This document shows positions 1 through 7,692 of a stretch of DNA of 64,000 bases, in pieces. The notes beneath the pieces were generated by a model. The model saw only the letters and a list, made by a program, of their open reading frames with translations. It did no database searches and was not told where the DNA came from. The position numbers and the translations under genes were made by a program. The stretch's first letter is position 1, and each line of letters starts with the position of its first letter. The DNA is from UBA6220 sp041651335 (lineage in GTDB: Bacteria; Patescibacteriota; Minisyncoccia; Minisyncoccales; Minisyncoccaceae), in contig JBAZJL010000001.1 in the NCBI GenBank assembly GCA_041651335.1, positions 62,001-126,000 of the forward strand, in the 5' to 3' direction.

Positions 1-261
1 TTTACCCTTGTCTAACGTAAGAAAAAAATTTCCATTATCGGCGTGGAAACGATCGGCGATAACGCCTATATGAGCAAGACTCCAGAAGATAGCATCATAA
101 TCTTTGAAACCCAAACCAGCAATTCCTTCTTTATAAATCTTATCCTCATGACCAATACAAAGAAAATCAAAATTGTTACTTAACTCAGCCTCGCTCCTAA
201 TATGATTCAAAAACGTTGAATACTTTTTTAAGCTATTTAAGCTCATTTTTTCGATATCCAT
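1..261 (-). CDS. Hypothetical protein, N-terminal part (cut by window edge)
   Basis: An uninterrupted leftward frame runs from an ATG at 261 to the first base of the window, giving 87 residues with no stop. It begins MDIEKMSLNSLKKYSTFLNH and includes DYDAIFWSLAHIGVIADRFH. I do not recognise the family. It is divergent from the methylase gene, and the 76-base gap must hold both promoters. It could be a further part of the restriction-modification locus, but nothing in the visible part shows that. Confidence 0.55.
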   Translation of the reverse strand, partial: MDIEKMSLNSLKKYSTFLNHIRSEAELSNNFDFLCIGHEDKIYKEGIAGLGFKDYDAIFWSLAHIGVIADRFHADNGNFFLTLDKGK

Positions 262-337
262 AAAATTGACATTACCTCTTAATAGTTTTAGAATAATACA
301 AATAGATAAGATTATCAAGATTGGAAGTATTAAAAAT

Positions 338-1483
338 ATGGAGAAGAAATCTTCTAATAAAAACTTACATAATGCGAGCAAAGAAAAAAAAGACGAGTTT
401 TATACTCAGCTTGTTGATATTGAAAATGAGTTAAAGCACCATAAAGAACAGTTTCGTGATAAGGTGGTTTACTGCAATTGTGATGATCCCTTTGAAAGCA
501 ATTTTTTTAAATATTTTGCTGCTAACTTTAAACCACTAAAGCTAAAGAAGCTTATTACCACAAGCTATGTTAAATCGCCAATTGTCGGGGGACAGTTACC
601 GTTGTTTGAAATGGAGGGGTTAAAACCTTCTGGCAAGGAACCGTTTAAGATTGAAATCAAAGAAGTGCCGGATGCCAACGGCGATGGTGCGATAAACCTT
701 GATGATGTAGAGTACTTGCTAAAGCACGACAAAAACACTGCCACACCACTGCGTGGCAATGGCGATTTTCGCAGTGAGGAGTGTATTAAATTTCTCAATC
801 AAGCTGATATAGTCGTAACCAACCCGCCGTTTTCTCTGTTCCGTGAATATATTGCCCAGCTTATTGAACACGACAAAAAGTTTTTAATTATTGGGAATCT
901 CAATGCAATTACTTATAAGGAGTGTTTTAGGTTCATAAAAGATAATAAGATGTGGCTGGGGATTACGATGGATGGAAGGAATAAATGGTTTCGAGTGCCA
1001 GATAGCTACCCAATAAACGAAAATGTTGCTAACTCAAAAATAGAAAATGGTAAGAAATATTTATTTGTTAAGGGCTGTGTATGGTTTACGAACTTAGACA
1101 CTGAAAAGCGACATGAAAAGTTAATTTTATATAAAAAATATACGCCAGACGAATACCCAAAATATGATAATTACGATGCAATTAATGTCGATAAGGTTTC
1201 TGAAATACCAGTAGATTATAATGGCGCGATAGGTGTGCCGATTACTTTCCTTAATAAATATAGTCCAGATCAATTTGAGATTATTGGTCAGGGGCAAGGC
1301 AATCTCTATAGAGAACTAACACCAAAAGGATTAAGTAGTAAATTTGTTAATGATTATTATAAGATGGGAGGAACAGGTTCAATAAAAGAAGACCATCCTG
1401 TCTTGGGTTATTATAATAGGGATGGTAAAACTGTTATTCCCTACATGAGAATAGTAATTAAAAAAAAGAAAACAAAAAAATAA
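338..1483 (+). CDS. EcoRI-family adenine-specific DNA methyltransferase
   Basis: Predicted N6-adenine DNA methyltransferase of the EcoRI methylase family, which transfers a methyl group from SAM to adenine in a specific site. The catalytic motif IV NPPF is visible in IVVTNPPFSLFREY, and the N-terminal stretch KDEFYTQLVDIENEL is typical of the family. An ATG at 338 is preferred to a TTG at 266, because the family similarity starts just after it. The 381-residue length is normal. The gene ends one base before the GIY-YIG frame starts, and a DUF262/HNH nuclease follows, so this is the modification half of a restriction-modification-like operon. The family call is from recognised motifs; the target site cannot be read from sequence. 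Confidence 0.85.
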   Translation: MEKKSSNKNLHNASKEKKDEFYTQLVDIENELKHHKEQFRDKVVYCNCDDPFESNFFKYFAANFKPLKLKKLITTSYVKSPIVGGQLPLFEMEGLKPSGKEPFKIEIKEVPDANGDGAINLDDVEYLLKHDKNTATPLRGNGDFRSEECIKFLNQADIVVTNPPFSLFREYIAQLIEHDKKFLIIGNLNAITYKECFRFIKDNKMWLGITMDGRNKWFRVPDSYPINENVANSKIENGKKYLFVKGCVWFTNLDTEKRHEKLILYKKYTPDEYPKYDNYDAINVDKVSEIPVDYNGAIGVPITFLNKYSPDQFEIIGQGQGNLYRELTPKGLSSKFVNDYYKMGGTGSIKEDHPVLGYYNRDGKTVIPYMRIVIKKKKTKK

Positions 1484-1484
1484 T

Positions 1485-2089
1485 ATGAAAGGAGTTATTT
1501 ATATAATGACAACAGCCGTCTCTGGTCTAATAAAAATAGGACAAACGGGTAATAATAATTATCAAGAGCGTATGCGAAACCTTGAAGCAAACGGTTATTA
1601 TAATGTTGTCGGATTGAGGAGATTTTTTGCAATCGAACTCGAAGATTATGAAGATAAAGAAATCTTTTGAAAGAAATTTTTAACAAACATCAAGTCGGAG
1701 ATAGTGAGTTATTCGCTTTGGATTCAGAATTAGTTAAACAGCTTCTTTTGTCATTTGATGGTAAGGTTATTTTTCCGAAAGATATAGACAGAGAAAAAGA
1801 GTTCGACAGTGTATCAAAAACTAGAAAGCAGAGTGAGCGATTTAATTTTTATAAAAAAGGATTGAAGAATGGTGATGAAATTGTATTTAGTGATGATAAA
1901 AAAATAACTGCAAAAGTTTGTGGTGAACGAGAGGTTAAATACGACGAGCAAATCTGGAAATTATCACCCCTAACTTATAAGATATATGAACAGAAAGGTA
2001 AATTAAATACTAGTGGAGCCTATCAAGGTGCAGCTTATTTTGAATATAATGGTAAAAAGTTAAAAGATTTGCCCGATATCGTTAATTAA
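1485..2089 (+). pseudogene. GIY-YIG nuclease family protein, frameshifted
   Basis: Two overlapping frames make one protein. The first (1485-1670) has a GIY-YIG-type start, VIYIMTTAVSGLIKIGQT, and ends FAIELEDYEDKEIF-stop. The second (from 1667) continues KEIFNKHQVGDSELFALD, which is the usual continuation in T5orf172-type GIY-YIG proteins, and ends with a small domain containing FYKKGLKNGDEIVF. The break lies in a run of four T at 1665-1668; a fifth T would restore one reading frame of about 201 residues. It is therefore a recent one-base loss, a sequencing error, or a slippage site. It sits between the methylase and the DUF262/HNH gene in the same operon. Confidence 0.75.
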
Positions 2090-2101
2090 ACAAAAAATAA
2101 T

Positions 2102-3193
2102 ATGAAAATAGATTTACATAAAATTTCAATTCGCGAAGTAATAGCTGGCTATAAAGATAGTGCCGAAGAGGGTGTGACGGCTTATAACGGTAAATTGAAT
2201 ATTCGTCCAAAATATCAGCGTGAATTTGTGTACAATGAAAAACAACGCAATGCTGTGATAGAAACCATCAAAAACATCTTTCCGCTGAATGTGATGTACT
2301 GGATGATCAGAGAAGATGGAGGCTATGAAGTGCTGGACGGCCAACAACGCACCATAAGCATTGGGCAATATGTTACTGGCGATTTTTCATTGAATGACCG
2401 CTATTTTCATAATCTGACAAAAGAGGAACAGGATAAAATTTTGGACTATAAACTGATGATTTATTTCTGCGAAGGCACAGATAAAGAGAGAATAGATTGG
2501 TTTACGATTATCAATATCTCCGGAGTAAAATTAACCGATCAAGAAATTCTCAACGCAGTTTATACTGGACCGTGGCTTTCCGACGCCAAATTAAAATTTA
2601 GCAAATCAAATTGTGCGGCTTATCTATTGGCAAATGACGAAGGACAATTAGTTAGTGGTTCGCCAATCCGACAGGAATACTTAGAAACTGCGCTTTCATG
2701 GATAAATGACGGCAAAATACGAGATTATATGGCCAAGCATCAGCATGACAAAAGTGCTGACGAATTGTGGAATTATTTCCAAAATGTAGTTGCTTGGGTG
2801 CGTAAGACATTCCCCAATTACCGAAAGGAAATGGCTAGTGTGAATTGGGGTGAACTATACAACCAATTTGAAAACAAAAAAGTGAACACCTCTAAATTAG
2901 AAACCGAAATTGCTGAACTGATGCAAGATGAAGATATAACGAAAAAATCTGGTATCTACCCTTATGTTTTGACTAGGGAAGAGAGAAATCTTTCAATACG
3001 TGCATTTAATGATAAAATGAAGCGTGAAGCGTATGAGAAACAAAAAGGCATCTGCGTAAAATGCAAAAAACATTTCGAAATAGAAGAAATGGAAGCCGAT
3101 CATATAAAACCTTGGCATGAAGGAGGAAAAACAACCTCAGAAAATTGTCAGATGTTATGTAAACAATGTAATCGAACTAAGTCTGGAAATTAA
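2102..3193 (+). CDS. DUF262 and HNH nuclease domain protein
   Basis: Predicted nuclease of 363 residues. The N-terminal half is a DUF262 (ParB/Srx-like) domain: PKYQREFVYNEKQRNAVIET is followed by YEVLDGQQRTISI, whose DGQQR motif marks the family known from GmrSD type IV restriction enzymes. The C-terminal 55 residues form an HNH nuclease with paired zinc-binding cysteines (GICVKCKKHF and CKQCNRTKSG) around the HNH core EADHIKPWHEGG. It lies 12 bases after the GIY-YIG gene in the methylase operon, so it is the likely restriction partner of the methylase. Whether it cuts unmodified or modified DNA cannot be told from sequence. Confidence 0.85.
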   Translation: MKIDLHKISIREVIAGYKDSAEEGVTAYNGKLNIRPKYQREFVYNEKQRNAVIETIKNIFPLNVMYWMIREDGGYEVLDGQQRTISIGQYVTGDFSLNDRYFHNLTKEEQDKILDYKLMIYFCEGTDKERIDWFTIINISGVKLTDQEILNAVYTGPWLSDAKLKFSKSNCAAYLLANDEGQLVSGSPIRQEYLETALSWINDGKIRDYMAKHQHDKSADELWNYFQNVVAWVRKTFPNYRKEMASVNWGELYNQFENKKVNTSKLETEIAELMQDEDITKKSGIYPYVLTREERNLSIRAFNDKMKREAYEKQKGICVKCKKHFEIEEMEADHIKPWHEGGKTTSENCQMLCKQCNRTKSGN

Positions 3194-3283
3194 AGTGGAA
3201 AAATAATTAAAAAATCTTTATTAACAAAAACTTCTACCATTTAAACTTGAATCATATTTTACAAAAGTGTAAAGTGAATATAT

Positions 3284-3355
3284 GCCCCCGTAGCTCAAAA
3301 GGAAGAGCAGTTACCTATTAAGTTTCCGATGGGGGTTCGAGTCCCCACGGGGGCA
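3284..3355 (+). tRNA. tRNA-like gene, nominal anticodon AUU, degenerate anticodon stem
   Basis: The acceptor stem is perfect (GCCCCCG with CGGGGGC). The D arm GCTC/GAGC and a T arm with TTCGAGT are also present, so a tRNA fold is clear. The anticodon stem is poor: GTTAC against GTTTC leaves two U-U mismatches. The loop CTATTAA puts AUU at positions 34-36, which would read the Asn codon AAU with an unusual A34. No CCA is encoded. The 12 bases 3308-3319 are exactly complementary to 3392-3403. This may be a decayed tRNA, a tRNA-derived regulatory RNA, or an attachment-site relic. Confidence 0.55.
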
Positions 3356-3480
3356 CTTGACATTATATTAATGTTGAGAGACAATGAAAACAATAGGTAA
3401 CTGTAGAGATCTTCTGAGCAACTCGAAAAGAGGAGATGTAATGGAGGTCTCCCACCAATCACCCCGAAAGGGGTTTTTGG
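3356..3480 (+). ncRNA. Putative structured RNA downstream of the tRNA-like gene
   Basis: After the tRNA-like gene comes AATAGGTAACTG at 3392-3403, the exact complement of its anticodon arm. Next come a possible stem GAGATC/GGTCTC (about 3406-3452) and an intrinsic terminator, a CCCC-GAAA-GGGG hairpin followed by five T (about 3462-3478). A single transcript from 3284 to 3478 would be highly structured. I could not match it to tmRNA, RNase P, 6S or SRP RNA. Confidence 0.35.
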
Positions 3481-3524
3481 TTATAAATTAAACCCAAAAA
3501 GGTTCCAAGCTTGTCCCATCGCCC

Positions 3525-3574
3525 CTGCCAACTTGAGCGTAGTTAGAACGCACGAGTCGCGTAGTTTTTAAAAA
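3525..3574. repeat. 50-bp intergenic repeat, copy 1
   Basis: A GC-richer stretch starting CTGCCAACTTGAGCG and ending GTCGCGTAGTTTTTAAAA recurs at 5953-6001 with only a few changes. It follows a segment (about 3490-3530) with a small AACC/GGTT hairpin and GCCCCTGCCA, which resembles segments at 10780-10820 and 11540-11590. The rest of 3480-3667 shows no gene. Confidence 0.7.
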
Positions 3575-3667
3575 ACAATGATTACACAAAAAAACAATTT
3601 ATTAATCAATATTATTGATGGAAACACCTTACTATTTTAAGGTGTTTTTGTTATAAGAATATAAAAT

Positions 3668-3880
3668 ATGATTAGGTTTAATTTAATTGAAAAATTAAAA
3701 TTAGTATTCACTTTTGGGAAGAGCTATAAAAAAGATAATCGTAAATCTGGAGTTATTTGCGAAGGTAAAAATGCTACCTTTATAAACTCTAAGGGAAGCG
3801 GTCCTGATGCGGGCATAATAGATAAAGGAGAAAATACAACTTCTATTAATTCAGAGTGGAAAAGTGAAAACGAAAAATAA
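3668..3880 (+). CDS. Small hypothetical protein (70 aa)
   Basis: A 70-residue frame beginning MIRFNLIEKLKLVFTFGKSY and rich in Lys, Asn, Ser and Gly. It contains two similar short units (CEGKNATFINSKG and DKGENTTSINSEW), so the middle looks like an internal duplication. The preceding hairpin-like sequence AACACCTT/AAGGTGTTTTTG at about 3620-3650 is probably a terminator. There is no SD. I do not recognise a family. It is six bases upstream of the hsdM remnant. Confidence 0.4.
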   Translation: MIRFNLIEKLKLVFTFGKSYKKDNRKSGVICEGKNATFINSKGSGPDAGIIDKGENTTSINSEWKSENEK

Positions 3881-3886
3881 AAAAAT

Positions 3887-4159
3887 ATGTCAGAAGAACA
3901 AAAAAAATTATTAGAAAAACAGCTTTGGAGTGTAGCAAATGTGCTCCGAGGTAAAATGAACGCCGATGAATATAAAAATTATATTCTTGGTTTTATTTTT
4001 TATAAATATCTATCTGAAAAGCTGGAGAGGTATGTGAACGAGAAACTTCTTTCTCGTGAAGATTATAAATTTGCCGACATAAAAGAAAACACAAAAGAAG
4101 GCAAGGCTATTTTAGATGAGATTAAGAAAGCCGTTATTAGTCATTTGGGATTTTTTTGA
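3887..4159 (+). pseudogene. Type I restriction methylase HsdM, N-terminal fragment
   Basis: The 90 residues match the N-terminal helical domain of HsdM, the methylation subunit of type I restriction systems: LWSVANVLRGKMNADEYKNY is followed by LGFIFYKYLSEKLE. The similarity runs to SHLGFF and then stops, whereas intact HsdM is about 500 residues and carries the SAM and NPPF motifs further on. The frame ends at TGA in a T run and is joined directly to a truncated radical SAM gene. It cannot methylate DNA alone. Confidence 0.8.
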
Positions 4160-5099
4160 CAAATATGATGAAAGAAAAATAAGATTTTTTGGTATAGGAG
4201 AGCCGACTGTAGCATTCCCTCTAATGAAGAAAATCAGAGAATGGGTTCACGAAACAACAGATGGGGATTGCTGGTTTGAACTCCAAACCAATGGATATTT
4301 CTCTCCAAGTGTAGCCGATTGGATTGGAAAGAATATAGATATGGTTTGGATTTCTTGCGACGGTCCGCCAGATATCCAAAATTTCTACAGACCGACAAAA
4401 CACGGCACACAAAGTGCGGAAATAGTTGAAAAAAATATCCGATTCCTTGCCGCTCAAAATTTAACCCTTGGATGCAGGGCAACTATCGGAGCAAAAAATA
4501 TTGGCAAACAGCCAGAAATGATTGACTATTTTTCCAGACTTGGTGTAAAAGTAATAATGTCGGATCCAATGTTCGCAGCAGTAAAAAAAGAAGGGGAAGA
4601 AGCTAACACGTTGGAAGAAATCGACCTCATTAATTATGCCGATAATTTTTTAGTGGCAAGAAAGGTGGCCGAAAGTAAGGGTGTTTTCTACGGAAGTATC
4701 TTTACAGTTAATTTCGACGAACAAGCAGAGTATTTCTGCCGAGCTTGTATTCCGTATCCTCATCTTACAACCGATGGATATGTGACCTGCTGTGATATGG
4801 CATCCAGTGCCAACGATCCTCATATGAACGAACTCATCTATGGAAAATATAATCCAAAAGATGATCTAATAATTTACGACGAGGACGCTATCAAAAAAAT
4901 ACAATCAAGAAAAGCAAGTAACATGCCACACTGTAAAGAATGTAAAGTTTTATACAATTGTGCAGGAGCATGCCTCGGCGAAGCCGCTAACGAAAAAGGA
5001 AGTATGTTTGGAATAAAGCCTAACGTCTGCGAAGCCATAAGATATCTTGCAGAGAAAATGCCTTTAAACGAAGGCTTGTATCCTTACCTACATCCATGA
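4140..5099 (+). pseudogene. Radical SAM/SPASM protein lacking its Fe-S N-terminus
   Basis: The frame can be read from 4116, but radical SAM similarity begins only near 4155 with KIRFFGIGEPTVAF, the second strand of the barrel (GEP motif). The essential CxxxCxxC segment that should lie upstream is missing. The C-terminal SPASM-like cysteines remain: CRACIPYPHLTTDGYVTCC and later CKECKVLYNCAGACLG. The break coincides with the end of the hsdM fragment at a run of seven T, so two unrelated genes were joined by recombination. As it stands it cannot bind the radical SAM cluster. AlaX starts 31 bases downstream. Confidence 0.75.
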
Positions 5100-5129
5100 T
5101 ATAATCAAAACAAAAAAAGGAGAAAACAT

Positions 5130-5777
5130 ATGACAAAAAGAATTTACTGGGAAAACCCATACCAAACAACTTTTTCAGCAAAAGTGGAAAAAGTTGAAGG
5201 AAAGAATGTTTGGCTTGATCAAACTTGTTTCTATCCAGAAAGCGGAGGCCAAGCTGGAGACACAGGAACCATAAATGGACAAAAGGTTATTGACACCAAG
5301 TTCGATCAAGATAAGAACGTTTTCCACATTATGGAAAATGAGACCACTCTCAAAACAGGAGATTCTGTTGAGGGAGTTATTGATTGGGAGAGGAGATATA
5401 AAATCATGAAAATCCATTCTGCCTCTCACATCATGGAGCATTTCTTGTTCAAGATTTTCGGCCAATTAAAACTGACCGGATCTCACCTTAACGAAAAACA
5501 TGACAGTAGCACTTATGAATCAGTTGAGCGACTGGACCAGGAAAAACTTTCGCTGGTAGAAAAAGAAGTGAACGATTTCATTTCCCAGAATCTACCAATT
5601 GAAACCTATCCAGACGAAAAAAAACCGAATTACAGGTGGTGGAAGTGCGGAGATATTCTCATGCCTTGCGGAGGAACTCACCCTCGCAATACCAGCGAGA
5701 TTGGCTTAATAAAGCTAAAAAGGGACAACGGGGGACAGGGAAAAGAAAAGGTGATAACATCTTTCAAAAATATATAA
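5130..5777 (+). CDS. AlaX-type alanyl-tRNA editing domain protein
   Basis: A free-standing homologue of the editing domain of alanyl-tRNA synthetase, expected to hydrolyse Ser- or Gly-mischarged tRNA-Ala in the cytoplasm. In its 215 residues the zinc and catalytic motifs are visible: HSASHIMEH (HxxxH) and CGGTHPRN (CxxxH). The early stretch CFYPESGGQAGDTG is the family's second-domain signature. An SD-like AAAAGGAG precedes the ATG by six bases. It follows the broken radical SAM gene. The two may once have formed an operon, but AlaX itself looks intact. Confidence 0.88.
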   Translation: MTKRIYWENPYQTTFSAKVEKVEGKNVWLDQTCFYPESGGQAGDTGTINGQKVIDTKFDQDKNVFHIMENETTLKTGDSVEGVIDWERRYKIMKIHSASHIMEHFLFKIFGQLKLTGSHLNEKHDSSTYESVERLDQEKLSLVEKEVNDFISQNLPIETYPDEKKPNYRWWKCGDILMPCGGTHPRNTSEIGLIKLKRDNGGQGKEKVITSFKNI

Positions 5778-5825
5778 GTTCTTTTTTAATATAAAGAGCT
5801 TTTTGTTTTGAAAAATAATACGAGA

Positions 5826-5956
5826 CATATCCTTTTATACTGTCTCATTTGTCTCATTTTACCCAGACCCTGATACCTCAAATTGGCTATCGCCAAGACC
5901 TCCCAAGAACCCTTACACTGCTTGGAGGGTAGGGGTTCTAGACCTTCCTTGCCTGC
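5826..5956. repeat. 131-bp structured repeat module, copy 1
   Basis: Nearly identical to 10086-10215 and more distantly similar to 41527-41620. It opens with TGTCTCATTTGTCTCATTTT and has an inner hairpin in which AGAACCC pairs with GGGTTCT around a loop containing CACTGCTTGGAGGG. The second repeat type (5953-6001) is joined to its right end. Nothing in 5778-6110 looks like a gene. Confidence 0.8.
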
Positions 5957-6001
5957 CAACTTGAGCGTAGTTAAAGCGCGCGAGTCGCGTAGTTTTTAAA
6001 A
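5953..6001. repeat. 50-bp intergenic repeat, copy 2
   Basis: Second copy of the element at 3525-3574. It shares CTGCCAACTTGAGCGTAGTT, then a GC-rich centre and GTCGCGTAGTTTTTAAAA. The two copies bracket the hsdM/radical SAM/AlaX block. Confidence 0.7.
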
Positions 6002-6131
6002 GTTCTATATGTGTGTACACATTACCAGTCAAATTTGACAATAATTGCTCAATAGTTTATTCTTAATCTACACGAGGGATAAAACCCAATGACTTGTTTA
6101 TTGAAAACTAAATTAAAAAGAGGAGATTAGA

Positions 6132-7508
6132 TTGTCTGACTTAGTACTCAAAAAATCGAAATTCTTACAAGTACAAATTGCTGATGAAAAAATTGTTATT
6201 TGGCATTCATTATTTGGTTACCCTAAAATAATTTCAAAAGAAACGCTAGAATTTTTAAATATATTCTCGCGTCCTAAAAAACTTAGCTTAGTAATTAAAA
6301 AATACCAAATAGGAAAAGAAGACCAAGTATACATAAAGGACTTAATTAACTGTTACTTTCTTGTTCCTGACAAAATAAACGAACGATCAATCGTTAAGTC
6401 TCGCTATCAAGAAAAAGAAAAATCTTTAGCGAGCGGATGTTTTATTAAGTATTTGGAACTTATAATTTCTGAAAGCTGTAATTTCCGATGTCGCTACTGT
6501 ATACATTTCAATAATATTGAAAATTCTGATCGAATCAGTAATCCAAACAAAATAATGAATTTTGTTACAGCGAAAAAAACCGTTGATCTATATTTATCGA
6601 TATTGAAAAAAAATAATAGCCATTTAGCAAAGATAAATTTTGGTGGAGGTGAACCACTTCTAGCTTGGCCGGTTATCGAAAAAACAATTAGATATTGCCT
6701 TAAAAATTATACAGATTGTTTTGAGTTTAATTTTTCAATAAATACGAATGCTTCACTAATAGACAAGAACATCGCCAAAAAATTAAAAAAATATCGAGTA
6801 TCTGTAGCGTCTAGTCTTGATGGGCTAAAAAAAGCAAATGATTCTGTTCGTATAAGCAAATCGGAAAAAGGAACCTTTGATATCATTTTAAACGGCCTAA
6901 ATTATTTAAAAATAGCAAAATATCCCGTTGACGGAATTTCAGTAACTTTAAATAATTATAATTTCTATCTTTTTGATAAAAATTTCATTGATTGGGCAAA
7001 ACTAAACAAAATGAAAGAATTGCGAATTGATATCGATGTTATTGGAATGATCGATATTCCGAACAAAGAAATAATTGATAAATTAATATCTCTTAAAGAA
7101 TACGCGAAATTAAATGACATCAATGTGTCCGGATTCTGGTCCAGACCCGCTGAGAATATGAACGATTCTATATTAGATACGGATGTTGCTTTTTGCGGAG
7201 CCACGAGAGGAAACAACCTGTGTGTTAATTCACAAGGAGAAATATATCCCTGCGGATATAGCAATTACAAAATCGGAAACATTGAGAAATTTAATAATTT
7301 ATTCAAAAAAAATAGCAAGTATTGCAACTTTGTAAAGAATAAAATGATTGGAGAGGTTAAATCATGTAAAGGATGTTCCATCGAAGGTCAGTGTATTGGT
7401 GGATGTGCCATAACTAGAGAATTTGCCGACATTAACAAAACGGCAAAAATCGAAAAAATGTGTGAATTCTATCAATCAATGACGAGAATACTTCTCGTCG
7501 AAAATTAA
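6132..7508 (+). CDS. Radical SAM/SPASM peptide maturase
   Basis: A 458-residue radical SAM enzyme with the layout of RiPP maturases. An N-terminal region (about 1-100) contains IVIWHSLFGYPKII and looks like the peptide-binding or PqqD-like domain of such enzymes. The cluster motif follows as CNFRCRYC (Cys116, 120, 123), with GGGEP a little later. The C-terminal SPASM domain shows CVNSQGEIYPCGY, CKGCSIEGQCIGGC and a last Cys in KMCEFY, giving ligands for auxiliary clusters. The start is TTG at 6132, set by a good SD (AGAGGAG). A 32-residue peptide with two cysteines begins 35 bases downstream and is the likely substrate. The crosslink type cannot be predicted. Confidence 0.85.
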   Translation: MSDLVLKKSKFLQVQIADEKIVIWHSLFGYPKIISKETLEFLNIFSRPKKLSLVIKKYQIGKEDQVYIKDLINCYFLVPDKINERSIVKSRYQEKEKSLASGCFIKYLELIISESCNFRCRYCIHFNNIENSDRISNPNKIMNFVTAKKTVDLYLSILKKNNSHLAKINFGGGEPLLAWPVIEKTIRYCLKNYTDCFEFNFSINTNASLIDKNIAKKLKKYRVSVASSLDGLKKANDSVRISKSEKGTFDIILNGLNYLKIAKYPVDGISVTLNNYNFYLFDKNFIDWAKLNKMKELRIDIDVIGMIDIPNKEIIDKLISLKEYAKLNDINVSGFWSRPAENMNDSILDTDVAFCGATRGNNLCVNSQGEIYPCGYSNYKIGNIEKFNNLFKKNSKYCNFVKNKMIGEVKSCKGCSIEGQCIGGCAITREFADINKTAKIEKMCEFYQSMTRILLVEN

Positions 7509-7542
7509 GTATAGTTATTTGAATAAAATTTTGGAGGTAAAA

Positions 7543-7641
7543 ATGAAAAAAATTTCCAAAAAAATTGTTGGACTGAGGGTCAAGTCGCTTCCCAGAAGAG
7601 AAGTCTTCAACACTTGTCGACTGCCCAGCAATTGCCACTAA
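7543..7641 (+). CDS. Candidate RiPP precursor peptide (32 aa)
   Basis: A short frame with a perfect GGAGG SD five bases before its ATG, directly after the radical SAM maturase and directly before an intrinsic terminator. The leader part is basic (MKKISKKIVGLRVKSLPRRE) and the tail is VFNTCRLPSNCH, with two cysteines six residues apart near the C-terminus. Placement, SD and terminator argue that it is translated and is the maturase's substrate. The sequence is not one I recognise. That the NTC...SNC segment is the modified core is inference. Confidence 0.7.
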   Translation: MKKISKKIVGLRVKSLPRREVFNTCRLPSNCH

Positions 7642-7642
7642 A

Positions 7643-7664
7643 TAAGGGAAAACCCTTATTTTTT
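7643..7664 (+). terminator. Intrinsic terminator of the maturase-peptide unit
   Basis: TAAGGG-AAAA-CCCTTA hairpin followed by TTTTTT, starting one base after the peptide's stop codon. Confidence 0.85.
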
Positions 7665-7692
7665 ATTATTCGATGTGATATATATTAAATAT

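Noticed and set aside
3400..3480. tmRNA 3' end suggested by CTCCCACCA
   Set aside because: No matching 5' half, no tag reading frame and no tRNA-Ala-like G-U pair. The resemblance is limited to a few bases.
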